Shown: positions 33,695 through 42,054, numbered from the stretch's first letter. The stretch: 54,526 nt of DNA from an uncultured Lachnospiraceae bacterium (GCA_902780385.1 CACZFF010000026.1:1-54526), one strand, 5' to 3'. Notes: generated by a model not told the origin, from the letters alone. Made by a program: numbers and translations.

Positions 33695-35197
33695 TCAGGC
33701 ATGAATCATGGCGTAGCGGTTGCTGCCCAGCACGCGCAGCATATGTGCCATGGGGGTGATGTTTCCGTCGAACTTATAGCTCATTGTATGGGTGGCGGCT
33801 CCGCTGGACAGGGCAGTTCCGCGGGTGTGCGCGGTGACGGGTGTCTGCATCTGCCAGCTGTTCACATTGTGGAATACCACTGCAGGCATCTGATAGCCAA
33901 AGGCTTCAAAGAGTTCCCGGGCGTTTTCATATACGGTTTTGTCTGCATTGCGCATGCAGCAGTTGAATTCCATATCTGAAAAAATGTAGATCACCTTGGG
34001 GAGCTCTTCCTGAGGAACCTCATATTTTACAGCTGTCTCCAGAATCAGATTGAACACTGCTTCCAGGTTTGTGCTGCCGCCCCAGGATAATGTCGATATA
34101 TATCTCAGTTTGTCTCTCAGAGAAGCCCCGTGGATCTCTGCCAGGTGCGGAGTGCTCTCAAACGTGATCAGATGATTATGAAAAATGCCCCTGCATCTCT
34201 CGGCGCAATATAAGCCCATGGCCTGGGAGATCAGCGCCGGCACCGGACCTTTCGTATTCCAACTACAATACATGGAACCGGAAGTGTCCACTACAGAGAT
34301 GGCATTTGCGTCTCCGACTGCACCGGGAAGAAGTTTCCACAGCTGTTCAAGGACATCTGTACCCTCAGGGAATGCCTGAAAGTAGTTGTCTTTGAAAAAC
34401 GGTCTGAGCACTTCATAGGGAAACAGTGTTTCCGTGTGCATCCGCTTTTCACCGGAACCCACGCCGAGCAGATATTCTGTAAACCGATTGCTGTCGTTTT
34501 TTATAAAGGCACTGCGGTATTTGAGCATTGCCTGGGCAGGCACCGCTTCGTAGTTGATTTTTTCCGGGTGCCTTGCAGTCAGGCTGCGTTCCACCAGGCC
34601 GATGCGGGCGCGAAGAGCGGTTACCAGAGTGCGGTATTCCCCCTGCTTCATTCCCAGGGCATTGATCAGGCGTGCCGCAGTCCGGCGCGTGCGGGGGCTG
34701 GAGGCATTGTCAGAAGGCAGCCATTTTGCCAGCAGCGAAATGTGAGCATCTTCCTCACCTGCCTGCCGGCGCTCCAGGGCTTCTTTGTCCTCAGCCAGCT
34801 GTTTCCGAATGACTTTTACAGCTTCTTTTTCCGCAGGTGTTTTCAGAAGACAGAGCAGATCGTCCCAGCGGCCGAACTCTGCAATATAAGAAACATTCTT
34901 TCGGGCAGATTCCGGCCATGTAAATGCGACATGACGGAGCAAAGTACGGAAGAGTTTTCTCTCGCCCATTCCGCCGCGGATGTCCCGCAGATGGAAGAGC
35001 AGCTTCATGGCGAGATCAGGAGTTTCGATGTAGGCTCTGTCGAACAGATTGATTTGATCAAGAGGGCGGCGATAGCGCATACCGCCTGCCACTGCAAAGA
35101 AATCCAGACAGGCGTCTCCTGTGCTGCCATGTGTTTTCGCACCGTTCAGAGTACGGGTATAATTGGCTTCTGTTTTCAGATTATCCAGATAACTCAT
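33695..35197 (-). CDS. DUF2828/TROVE-like protein with vWA domain
   Basis: A 500-residue protein. The N-terminal two-thirds are helical (LLFHLRDIRGGMGERKLFRT, IAEFGRWDDLLCLL, DNASSPRTRRTAARLI), a HEAT-like arrangement as in TROVE/Ro60 and DUF2828 proteins. The C-terminal third is a von Willebrand A domain with a full metal site (SVVDTSGSMYCS, GGSTNLEAVF, YIFSDMEFN). Ro60-type proteins of this plan bind structured RNAs. Start: the ATG at 35197 has GAGGA five bases upstream; ATG at 35209 abuts AAGGAGG. The 1 kb upstream is non-coding and hairpin-rich. Confidence 0.85.
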   Translation of the reverse strand: MSYLDNLKTEANYTRTLNGAKTHGSTGDACLDFFAVAGGMRYRRPLDQINLFDRAYIETPDLAMKLLFHLRDIRGGMGERKLFRTLLRHVAFTWPESARKNVSYIAEFGRWDDLLCLLKTPAEKEAVKVIRKQLAEDKEALERRQAGEEDAHISLLAKWLPSDNASSPRTRRTAARLINALGMKQGEYRTLVTALRARIGLVERSLTARHPEKINYEAVPAQAMLKYRSAFIKNDSNRFTEYLLGVGSGEKRMHTETLFPYEVLRPFFKDNYFQAFPEGTDVLEQLWKLLPGAVGDANAISVVDTSGSMYCSWNTKGPVPALISQAMGLYCAERCRGIFHNHLITFESTPHLAEIHGASLRDKLRYISTLSWGGSTNLEAVFNLILETAVKYEVPQEELPKVIYIFSDMEFNCCMRNADKTVYENARELFEAFGYQMPAVVFHNVNSWQMQTPVTAHTRGTALSSGAATHTMSYKFDGNITPMAHMLRVLGSNRYAMIHA

Positions 35198-35214
35198 TTC
35201 TTTCCTCATTCCTC

Positions 35215-36210
35215 CTTTCCTCCGTGCTGACGGCATTTCAGCCGCCGCGAGGATGACGATCCACGCTTCTTGAAAGTGCCCGGGAAGGCGTTTTCCCGGG
35301 AATTGATCTGTCCGGAGCATGCGGTTTCGCCTCAACATGCTTCCGCCAGCAGACAGCCGCTGTACCTCCTTCGCCCTCAGAGGGACACGACATGATAGAC
35401 GTCTCAGCCCTCATGTCGCTGCAGAATGCCTGCGGAGGACCTTTATCGCCCCCCGATACCTTTTTCGATTTGTGTATTGCCTTCCTCCCCGTTTCGGGAA
35501 AAATATAAAATACTTCTTCCTTGCAATTGGGAATTCAATTGAGAATTCAATTGGGAAAAAGATGCGGCAGAGAATGCTCTGCGATGAGCGGATCGATTTA
35601 GTCCGCCTCCTGTGTTTGGGGTGACCGCCCTTTGTACCGTTCCATTTCCTCGGGGCTGATCCACAGTCGGTTTTCTGCCTCTCCTCAAACTGCATCGCTT
35701 TGCACGCCGGTCGTGGCGGGCGCCATGATGAACGCAGTAAAATCACCGGGTATTAGGGTCAGACGCTCTGATTGATTAGATCTATTCTTTTACCGCCTGA
35801 TTACCATTTCGACTGTACCTCTCATTCCGGAGCGGTTATAGTGCATGGTTAATGGGTGCCGCACGACCTGGGAGTTTCCCTTCTCTTTTTTCTTACGGGT
35901 CTGCCCTGTTCACGCGTTTCCTCTTAAAAAATCCCCATTATTGGCGGCGCTGCTGTATGCGCCTGAACCCGGCAGGAAATCCTTTGTCCACCGGAAGTTG
36001 GTTCTCTGCCTGACTTCCTGAGCGGGAATTGTTTGTTCCCTGTCGATGAACTAATCATATCAGCACTGGATAGGGGCTGTCATTGAAGCGGTAGTTTAAA
36101 AAGAAGTCACGTTTTCCTCCTTTTGCCGGCAATTGTATTCTCAGGCGGCAAGATTAGAAAACTTGTCATATGACAAGAAAAATGCTAAAATCTATCTGTC
36201 TGGATCTTTT
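35215..36210 (-). ncRNA. Candidate structured RNA locus upstream of the DUF2828-like gene
   Basis: About 1 kb without a credible gene but dense in strong hairpins: CCCGGGAA/TTTTCCCGGG (35279-35300), GCATG...CATGC with GGTTTCGCC inside (35317-35340), CGACATGA/TCATGTCG (35388-35418), and a tandem GAATTCAATTG repeat (35531-35555). Short open frames here have no ribosome sites and no recognisable protein. Strand is assigned by analogy with the adjacent leftward gene. No tRNA-like, tmRNA, RNase P or 6S features were found. It could be one RNA, several, or decayed DNA. Confidence 0.35.
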
Positions 36211-36240
36211 ACAGGAGGAGATGGAAGGAGATGGAAGGAG

Positions 36241-37065
36241 ATGAAAGACCGGAAAGTCATTACGCAATTAAATGATTTACGTCATTTGGACTGGACGAAG
36301 ACCCGCCGCTCTTCGGGAACAGCAGGATCCTTTCTGAAAGCCTCGGAGACAAGAAAAGGAGTACATTGGTATTACAAATTGTCTGATTATGATGCCTGGC
36401 GCGGAATCGTCGGTCATGAATGCATCAACGAGATCATTGTGGACCGGCTTCTGACACTGCTGAAAATTCCGCATCTCTCTTACCAGCTCATTTATGCAAA
36501 GATTATTATTGACGGGAAGGAATACATTACTTGGCTTTGCAGATCTGCAGATTTTAAAAAAGCAGGCGACAGTAAGATTGCACTGGATGCTTACTATCAA
36601 ATGGAGAGGATTCACGGGGAAAGTCCACTGGAGTTCTGCCTTCGGCAGGGGTGGGCGGAGTACATTTATCAAATGTTGATTATCGATTTTCTGATCCTGA
36701 ATCGGGACCGCCACGGCGCAAACATGGAGGTGCTTCGCAATCGTTCACATAAGACAGTGCGGCTTGCACCCCTTTTTGATCACGGGTTATCACTGTATTT
36801 TTCAGCACATGAAGAAAAACAGCTGGTCAGCGCAGATCCCCTGTCGGACAAAAGGGTTCAATGCTTCGTGGGGTCACATTCGGCAGCAGAGAATCTCCTG
36901 CTGATTCCGGATGAATACCGCAGGCTTCCCGGGTGCCTGACAAAAGAATCCCGTGCATATCTTTTTGCAGACCTGGAAGACGCACTTCCAGGCCCATGGA
37001 GAGATGCAATCTGGGAGATGCTCTGGAAGAGATGGGAATACTATGAAGATTTTTGCAATTCGTGA
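36241..37065 (+). CDS. HipA-like (HipA_C/PI3K-fold) protein kinase
   Basis: About 274 residues with the HipA C-terminal kinase core: a phosphate-contact region near the start (TAGSFLKASE), the catalytic loop FLILNRDRHGANMEVL (Asp near 154, matching HipA N-T-D-R-H-x-x-N), and the metal segment APLFDHGLSL (D-F-D-x-S type). It lacks the HipA N-terminal subdomain. The ATG at 36241 follows tandem ATGGAAGGAG units; an overlapping mini-frame (ATG at 36221) ends at TGA 36242-36244 across the start. The next gene overlaps by 23 bases. Probably a protein kinase in a two-gene module; target unknown. Confidence 0.82.
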   Translation: MKDRKVITQLNDLRHLDWTKTRRSSGTAGSFLKASETRKGVHWYYKLSDYDAWRGIVGHECINEIIVDRLLTLLKIPHLSYQLIYAKIIIDGKEYITWLCRSADFKKAGDSKIALDAYYQMERIHGESPLEFCLRQGWAEYIYQMLIIDFLILNRDRHGANMEVLRNRSHKTVRLAPLFDHGLSLYFSAHEEKQLVSADPLSDKRVQCFVGSHSAAENLLLIPDEYRRLPGCLTKESRAYLFADLEDALPGPWRDAIWEMLWKRWEYYEDFCNS

Positions 37066-37876
37066 CGCTTCTATTGCCAGGGACCGTGATCTGGCATGGC
37101 TGCTTTATTATCCTGCAGCAGATGAATTCCATATTGAAATTTGTGACGGAGTGGATGAGTGGGAGGCACCTCTTCTTATCTCCTCTTTTGTAAAGCGCGG
37201 GAAAAAAAGCATGGATTCCGATTCCAGCAGGCTCTGGGCAGAACTGAGGATCATTCCTCCGGACCGCCAGAACCTGGGTATGATCCTGCGGGATAACGGG
37301 CTGGACAGTTATGATCCATTCCGCCTTTTGGTTCTTGCCGGGGGAAGATGTGCCCAGGATGATTGTTTTCTTGTTCCTCTTAGAGAAGATAACTTGCCGG
37401 AGGAACTGGGAAAACGCCTGCAAAGGACAATCCAGTCTTTTCTTCCCTCACAAAACAACATCAAAACTGACAGCTGCGATGTCCTCTTTTTTTTCCGTGA
37501 CGGAATGATCCGACGATTGTCCGGGGCAGAGCTTTTCTCTGAAACAAGTCTGCATCAAAAACAAAGGGAGCGCCTTTCTCTCTACCGGAATTCTTTTTCA
37601 GAGATTTCGCTGACAGCGGGAGGCCACGGGGTGCGTCTCGGCGAGAAGGTATTCCTCTCTGCAGATGAGCTGCGCAAAAAAGGGATGCTTCTCCCACTGA
37701 CAAAGGGAGATTTCCGTTCCTATATCGAGAGTAATGTGATTGACACTGCCACAGCTGCTGAACTCCTGCACTGTACCCGTCAGAATATCCAGGACCTGGT
37801 CCGGAGAGGAAAGCTGCATCCGGTATTGACACTCAAAAACAACTTTCTGTTTTTGAGAGATGATATTCTGAAGTGA
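37043..37876 (+). CDS. Partner protein of the HipA-like kinase, with C-terminal helix-turn-helix
   Basis: A 277-residue protein starting MKIFAIRDASIARDRDLAWL. The N-terminal 200 residues match nothing I can name. The last 45 (NVIDTATAAELLHCTRQNIQ, DLVRRGKLHPVLTLKNNFLF, LRDDIL) form a MerR/excisionase-type winged helix. It overlaps the kinase gene by 23 bases and so is co-translated; it may be the regulator or antidote of the kinase. It is followed by a strong terminator. Confidence 0.8.
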   Translation: MKIFAIRDASIARDRDLAWLLYYPAADEFHIEICDGVDEWEAPLLISSFVKRGKKSMDSDSSRLWAELRIIPPDRQNLGMILRDNGLDSYDPFRLLVLAGGRCAQDDCFLVPLREDNLPEELGKRLQRTIQSFLPSQNNIKTDSCDVLFFFRDGMIRRLSGAELFSETSLHQKQRERLSLYRNSFSEISLTAGGHGVRLGEKVFLSADELRKKGMLLPLTKGDFRSYIESNVIDTATAAELLHCTRQNIQDLVRRGKLHPVLTLKNNFLFLRDDILK

Positions 37877-38200
37877 AATATAATGAATCAAAAAAGGCGG
37901 ATCATGTGAATCCTTGCGGCTCACATGATCCGTCTTCTGTTTTCCAAAAAAAATGGCCTCCTGGTCCTCACAGACCAGGAGGTCTTCCATCCTCACGTGG
38001 AGGATCCTGGACAGGGCCAGGAGATTATCCACTGTGGGCAGGCACTCCCCGTGCTGCCATTTGTAAATGGCCTGCGGGTACTCGAAGCCGAAGTAGGCCT
38101 GCAGCTCCCGCACGCTCATGCCCGCATCGCGGCGGCAACGCTCAATGTTGCGGCCGGTCAGAGGCAGATTAATTACCGGAAAATCTGCGTTTGTCATCAT
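37598..38200 (-). CDS. XRE-family regulator, reading through into antisense of the HTH gene
   Basis: The N-terminal 85 residues are a clear helix-turn-helix protein (NIERCRRDAGMSVRELQAYF, YKWQHGECLPTVDNLLALSR, MEDLLVCEDQEAIFF). After that the frame runs through the terminator and continues about 280 bases antisense to the gene ending at 37876. This tail has no family resemblance, so the original stop was probably lost and the true domain ends near 37930. GGAGG lies eight bases before the ATG at 38200. Regulators of this type (Y-x-W-x-x-G, LLALS) are common in Lachnospiraceae. It may control the neighbouring kinase pair, as HipB does HipA. Confidence 0.72.
   Translation of the reverse strand: MMTNADFPVINLPLTGRNIERCRRDAGMSVRELQAYFGFEYPQAIYKWQHGECLPTVDNLLALSRILHVRMEDLLVCEDQEAIFFGKQKTDHVSRKDSHDPPFLIHYISLQNIISQKQKVVFECQYRMQLSSPDQVLDILTGTVQEFSSCGSVNHITLDIGTEISLCQWEKHPFFAQLICREEYLLAETHPVASRCQRNL
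37896..37940 (+). terminator. Terminator of the HipA-like/HTH pair
   Basis: GGCGGATCATGTGA/TCACATGATCCGTC (37896-37909, 37921-37934), 13 of 14 pairs, followed by TTCTGTTTT. The minus-strand XRE frame reads through this hairpin. Confidence 0.85.
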
Positions 38201-38307
38201 AATCATTACCTCCAAGCTGTTACTGCAATTTTATAACATACGAGCAGAGTATTTTGAAAAATGACTCCAGATTTCTGTTTTTCGAACTTTTGTGGATTCG
38301 GTCGGGA

Positions 38308-38466
38308 CGCGATTCGCCATGCCGACAGGCTCGCAAACGCTTCGCTTTTTGCTCGCTGTCGCGGCATTCGCCGTATACATCCAAATCAACAGATCGCCGC
38401 TTACGAGCCAGCTCGACGCGTCTCACTGTTGCTTTGTCTGTGCATGGCTCATTGCTATCGCGCAAA
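38308..38466 (-). repeat. Dispersed 155-bp repeat, copy B
   Basis: Read on the minus strand it begins TTTGCGCGATAGCAATGAGC, passes GCGTCGAGCTGGCTCGTAAG and GTATACGGCGAATGCCGCGA, and ends CTGTCGGCATGGCGAATCGC. It aligns along its whole length with 47822-47976 at roughly three-quarters identity. Its open frames (e.g. an 81-residue one) carry no ribosome site. It lies upstream of the XRE gene. Confidence 0.9.
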
Positions 38467-38613
38467 TCAAAACAGGGTCACAGAAAAAAGGCAGCTTCAG
38501 GCACGGGGGTTGGCATCGAAACCGGCCACACCGGCTGCAAGAATCATTATACTAATTATTTTAAATAAAATCTATAAACTACTGGTTGAAAATCTGTTTT
38601 TCGGGAGACAGGA

Positions 38614-38683
38614 GGAGACAGGGGACGGTTCTGTGTCTTCTATCCGCGAGAAGGAGACACAGAACCGTCCCCTTCCTATCTCC
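38614..38683. repeat. GGGGACGG palindrome, class C
   Basis: GGAGACAGGGGACGGTTCTG on the left with its complement CAGAACCGTCCCC...TCTCC on the right and GTCTTC/GAAGGAGAC inside; loop TATCCGCGA. It is joined directly to the truncated gatC frame. Confidence 0.92.
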
Positions 38684-38689
38684 GAGCGC

Positions 38690-39226
38690 GCCAAAGAAGT
38701 CATGCACAATCACTTCGGCGAAGGTGCGGATTTCTATATCGGCCTTGACCCCGCAGTCCTTCTCGGCGATCCTGAAGTTGTTACCGCCGGTATCCTCTTC
38801 ATCCCGATCACCCTGCTCATCGCGATCATCATGCCCGGCAACAAGATCCTTCCCTTCGGCGATCTTGCAACCATCGGATTCTTCATCGCCATTGCAGTCG
38901 CTGTCCACAAGGGCAACCTCTTCCGTACTCTGATTTCCGGCAGTGCCATCATGGCAATGACCATCTGGATCACCAACCAGACTGTGGCATGGACAACAGC
39001 TCTGGGCACCAGCGTCGGCGCAATTGAAAAGGGCGCACAACTCGCAGCTATGGACCAGGGCGGCTGCCCCATCACCTACATCTTTGTACAGCTGTTCACC
39101 AGAGAGAATATCATGGGCCTTATCGCGATCGGCGCAATGTACGTTGTCTGCATGTTCTTTGCAGTCATGCACTCCAGACAGAGGGCCATCGAAGTTGCTG
39201 CCAACAGAGATGAGGATGACGAGTAA
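38690..39226 (+). pseudogene. gatC: PTS galactitol-type EIIC permease, C-terminal fragment
   Basis: 178 residues (AKEVMHNHFGEGADFYIGLD, PEVVTAGILFIPITLLIAII, PGNKILPFGDLATIGFFIAI, GNLFRTLISGSAIMAMTIW) match the C-terminal 40% of galactitol-family EIIC proteins, which are normally about 420-450 residues. The N-terminal part is absent; the frame runs back into a class C repeat only seven bases away. The breakpoint therefore coincides with the repeat. An internal ATG at 38702 could start a short membrane protein, but transport function should be lost. The matching EIIA, gatZ and gatY genes follow 2.2 kb downstream. Confidence 0.85.
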
Positions 39227-39296
39227 TACTCCGGAAATATATTTTAAGCAGTAAAGTATAAGAAGCTGAACCATTTCAGAATAGGAGCAATTGATT

Positions 39297-39357
39297 CCCC
39301 ATTACGCCCATTGATTGCTCATTGCACCCCCCATTGCCCCCAAATTGACCCCCCATT
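39297..39357 (+). repeat. Degenerate CCCATT/CCCAATTG tandem repeat
   Basis: Six degenerate copies of a 9-11 base unit around CCCCATTG (ATTCCCCATTACGCCCATTG, CACCCCCCATTGCCCCCAA). Purine-pyrimidine biased, non-coding, between the gatC fragment and a terminator. Confidence 0.7.
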
Positions 39358-39358
39358 A

Positions 39359-39404
39359 AACCAGCCCCGGAAACAGGTTTTGAACCGTTTCCGGGGCTGG
39401 TTTT
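39359..39404. terminator. Bidirectional terminator between gatC fragment and hipA
   Basis: AACCAGCCCCGGAAAC/GTTTCCGGGGCTGGTT, 16 pairs, loop AGGTTTTGAACC, with T-run on the plus strand and the complementary A-run giving T on the minus strand. Confidence 0.88.
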
Positions 39405-39431
39405 GCTTCGAAAAGCTGTTGCGTAACAGAT

Positions 39432-40694
39432 TCAGGACAGGATTCGTTCACATTCTGAAAAAGCAGGTGACATCCTGCTCTGCTCATTTTTGGCAATATG
39501 ATATTTATCCGCAAGAAGTGGCCAGTGCTTTTTAATCGTTTCCTGGATTTGCCCGGCAATATTCTCAGCCTGCGAAGAAGTCAGACGGAAATAATCTGCG
39601 ACATCCAGAGCATGCCGGAGATCACGTGAAGGGTCATCGAAGTCAACGGCAAGAGACAACCATGCCTGATCAGGGACTGGATTGAGGTCATAGGCCGGGG
39701 AAAGGTTCCAATAACTTCCCGAAAGAAGAAAACCATGATTTCTGAGATGGTCATCGGTATTGCTGATACAGATGGAAAATACGAGCCTTCTCCATAGTTG
39801 CTGGAGATCTTTATCCACAGAGTCACCAAGGGATTCAATCAATCCAACCAGATCCGGATAGCTGTGCTGGTCAGAAGATCCGTCTGTCTCGCCCAGAAGG
39901 TTCATTGCGGATGAAAAGTGTATCCGAAAGAGAGAATGATCTTTGTACAGTCGGTCGAATCGTTTGACAAGAAAGGTATCTCCATAATCTGAAAAGTGTT
40001 CCAGCATTGCAGCAGGGACGTTTAGCCCGCATAAAACAGCCAGATCATGGGCAACCATTTCCCATGCTCCGATATTCATATTGTCATGTCTGGAAGGAAA
40101 CTTTGCAATCCAAAGAGAACCGTCTGTATTGATTACATTGGCCTTTGGTCTCGCACCTCCCAGGGAAGAACCGGGTTCTACAAGGGCATGCAGCCACTTA
40201 TCTTCTTCGGGGAGATTGTTTTCTACAGAGAACACAGCACTTTGCAGTTTTCGAAGTTCAGTGATAGGCGGTGCAGCCAGTGTTTGACGATCTGCCAGGA
40301 AAGCTCCGTCATCTTTCTGAAAGCGAAGGCCTCCCATGCGTCCCCCGTCATGCACACCCAAAATGTAGTCGCTTTCCATCAGCTTGCGTATAGAACGGTT
40401 TTCTGATCTTGCATCTGCAGCTTCCCTACGCTCCATCAGTTTTCTGCCCCAGCGGTCCGGCGCGGCATCTGACAGGAAACCAAAACAGGATTTTCCTCTC
40501 GGAGTATACTGTCGCCCCGGCATTGGCCGAAGATCCGGATCAATAAAAAGATCAGGATATCTGGAAATCCAGCTTCGTTCATATTCAAAAGAGAAGACTT
40601 CCGTTCCACGCGCTCTGTCAATATAACATGTTCCGATCTGAGGCTGGCTGGGAAGCCAGCCTGCGACGACTTTAAAATGATCAGTTTTATTCAT
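39432..40694 (-). CDS. hipA: HipA-type serine/threonine kinase toxin
   Basis: A 420-residue full-length HipA. N-terminal subdomain (GRKLMERREAADARSENRSI), couple segment (SSLGGARPKANVINTDGSLW, with the P-loop-like glycine-rich stretch), catalytic loop SNTDDHLRNHGF near residue 313 and metal-binding AYDLNP near 332. HipA kinases phosphorylate and inactivate aminoacyl-tRNA synthetases (GltX in E. coli) and cause growth arrest. Eighteen bases separate it from hipB, which is transcribed first. The ribosome site is weak (GAGGA 13 bases off), consistent with toxin less than antitoxin. Confidence 0.93.
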   Translation of the reverse strand: MNKTDHFKVVAGWLPSQPQIGTCYIDRARGTEVFSFEYERSWISRYPDLFIDPDLRPMPGRQYTPRGKSCFGFLSDAAPDRWGRKLMERREAADARSENRSIRKLMESDYILGVHDGGRMGGLRFQKDDGAFLADRQTLAAPPITELRKLQSAVFSVENNLPEEDKWLHALVEPGSSLGGARPKANVINTDGSLWIAKFPSRHDNMNIGAWEMVAHDLAVLCGLNVPAAMLEHFSDYGDTFLVKRFDRLYKDHSLFRIHFSSAMNLLGETDGSSDQHSYPDLVGLIESLGDSVDKDLQQLWRRLVFSICISNTDDHLRNHGFLLSGSYWNLSPAYDLNPVPDQAWLSLAVDFDDPSRDLRHALDVADYFRLTSSQAENIAGQIQETIKKHWPLLADKYHIAKNEQSRMSPAFSECERILS

Positions 40695-40712
40695 ATTCGA
40701 TGAAGATTTCCT

Positions 40713-41027
40713 CTATTTTTTATATCGGTCCAGGGCAGCATCCTGCAGTACTCTTCCCAGCACATCGTCCTTTGCCAGAAGCAGGAGATCTTCCTGGAGG
40801 CCTATTGCAGCCAGAACTTTTGCGTAGATTCCGATTGCAACAGAGGAATTGCCCTTTTCCACTTTCCAGACTGTCTGTCGGCTGACGCCGGCGCGTTCTG
40901 CCACCAGGGCAACAGACAGCTTTCTGCGAAGCCTGGCAAGTCGGATCTGTTCCCCTACAGTTTCCAGGATTTTTGCTGTTTTGGGTGCCAGCAGGATCTT
41001 TTTTTGATTAGGAGCTGCTCTTTTCAT
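40713..41027 (-). CDS. hipB: HipB-type XRE antitoxin
   Basis: A 104-residue protein with an XRE helix-turn-helix (GEQIRLARLRRKLSVALVAE, RAGVSRQTVWKVEKGNSSVA). It comes just before hipA in the same transcript, the classical antitoxin-first order. The ATG at 41027 follows GAGGA by five bases; a frame open to TTG at 41066 is less likely. HipB-type proteins repress their own promoter and hold the kinase in check. Promoter at 41078-41106. Confidence 0.9.
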   Translation of the reverse strand: MKRAAPNQKKILLAPKTAKILETVGEQIRLARLRRKLSVALVAERAGVSRQTVWKVEKGNSSVAIGIYAKVLAAIGLQEDLLLLAKDDVLGRVLQDAALDRYKK

Positions 41028-41077
41028 TTCTATCCTCATTTCGGTCTCTATTTCTGTGCTTTCCAATACAGTTGCTT

Positions 41078-41106
41078 ATTATAAACTAGATCGCCATAAA
41101 TGTAAA
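41078..41106 (-). promoter_or_regulatory. hipBA promoter
   Basis: Minus strand TTTACA (41106-41101), 17 bases, TATAAT (41083-41078). TTATTAT/ATAATAA words around both boxes could be HipB sites. Confidence 0.72.
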
Positions 41107-41262
41107 TAATAAACAACACTTTGGCTGAGCATTTGTGCTCCACTGTTACAAACCAGAAAAGTCTGAAATGTAACGCGATATATTGCTGAATTTTGGTTTC
41201 CGAGAAAAAAGCCTCGAGCTTCAGGCGGGCTGAACTGCATCGGTCGAAATCTTTGCAAAAAA

Positions 41263-41288
41263 GTTGAAAAACCCTTGACTTTTTCAAC
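41263..41288. promoter_or_regulatory. Inverted repeat upstream of gatA
   Basis: GTTGAAAAA (41263-41271) and TTTTTCAAC (41280-41288) flank CCCTTGAC; TTGACT (41275-41280) reads as a -35, but no -10 at ideal spacing follows (TACAAT at 41303 is 22 bases away). Candidate operator for a gat repressor, or the scar left by the upstream rearrangement. Confidence 0.45.
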
Positions 41289-41456
41289 CTGCTTTACACG
41301 GCTACAATTAAGTCAGAACAAAGGAAACAAGCAACAGGAAAAAGCGCATGCAGGAAAGAAGCTGAAAGAAAAAAAGGAAAAAGAGCAGTAGAAAACGCAG
41401 CAAAAGAAACAGGAATAAGAGAAAAAAGGAAAAAGAAAAAGGAAGGGAGAAAGAGC

Positions 41457-41933
41457 ATGATCTGGGAAGAACTCAAGACAAAACTGATTTTCATCGATCT
41501 TGACGCGAAGGACACAAAGGAGGTCTTTGAGCAGGTGGGAGGAGCCTTTATCAAAGAAGGATACGCCAAGGAAACCTACATCCAGGGCCTGATCGACCGC
41601 GAAGCGGAATTTCCGACAGGGCTTGATATCGACGGCTTCGGTGTCGCAATCCCCCACACACCTGTCGAGCATGTCAACAAGACCGGCACCGCGATCGCAG
41701 TTCTGAGAAATCCCGTCACCTTCCACGAGATGGGTGGTGATGATGAAGATACGGTCGAAGCCAGGCTGATCATCATGTTCTGTGTTGACCAGCCCTCTGC
41801 ACACATTGACAAGCTGCAGCGGACAATCACGATCATTCAGGACAAGGAGGTCCTGGGAAAGATCGAAAAAGCCAAAGAGCCACAGGAGATTATCAACATT
41901 ATCAAAGATAAAGAAGCGGCAATGGACGAATGA
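41457..41933 (+). CDS. gatA: PTS EIIA, fructose/galactitol (GatA) type
   Basis: A 158-residue PTS_EIIA type 2 domain: REAEFPTGLDIDGFGVAIPH contains the phosphorylated histidine (His67) followed by TPVEHV, and C-terminal DKEVLGKIEKAKEPQEI. It receives phosphate from HPr and passes it to EIIB for galactitol or a similar hexitol. No EIIB gene is present in the window and the EIIC is truncated, so the transporter is incomplete here. Preceded by a 120-base almost pure purine leader ending GGAAGGGAGAAAGAGC before the ATG. Confidence 0.9.
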   Translation: MIWEELKTKLIFIDLDAKDTKEVFEQVGGAFIKEGYAKETYIQGLIDREAEFPTGLDIDGFGVAIPHTPVEHVNKTGTAIAVLRNPVTFHEMGGDDEDTVEARLIIMFCVDQPSAHIDKLQRTITIIQDKEVLGKIEKAKEPQEIINIIKDKEAAMDE

Positions 41934-41977
41934 AAAATGCTTGCTGCATTTTATAGTAAGCGAAGAAAGCAATTACG

Positions 41978-42054
41978 GTTTGAGCTTGCTCAAACCCGCA
42001 AGTATTCTCTGAGCGAGAATATCGTAAACGAAATATGTTTAATTCGTTTACGAT
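41978..42054. repeat. Three consecutive hairpins between gatA and gatZ
   Basis: GTTTGAGC-TT-GCTCAAAC (41978-41995), GTATTCTC...GAGAATAT (42002-42022), and ATCGTAAACGAA...TTCGTTTACGAT (42021-42054, 12 pairs). They may control differential expression in the operon, and resemble the groups at 14125 and 28394 in design. Confidence 0.8.

Noticed and set aside
35411-35746. 111-codon minus-strand open frame in the structured region
   Set aside because: No ribosome site, biased composition with Arg/Lys/Ile blocks coming from hairpins and the GAATTC tandem repeat; treated as non-coding.
38220-38568. Reading frames of 81-104 codons in the dispersed repeat (e.g. minus strand with VELARKRRSVDLDVYGE)
   Set aside because: The same peptide appears from the copy at 47822, but there are no ribosome sites and several frames are open at once, as expected from GC-skewed repeat DNA rather than a gene.
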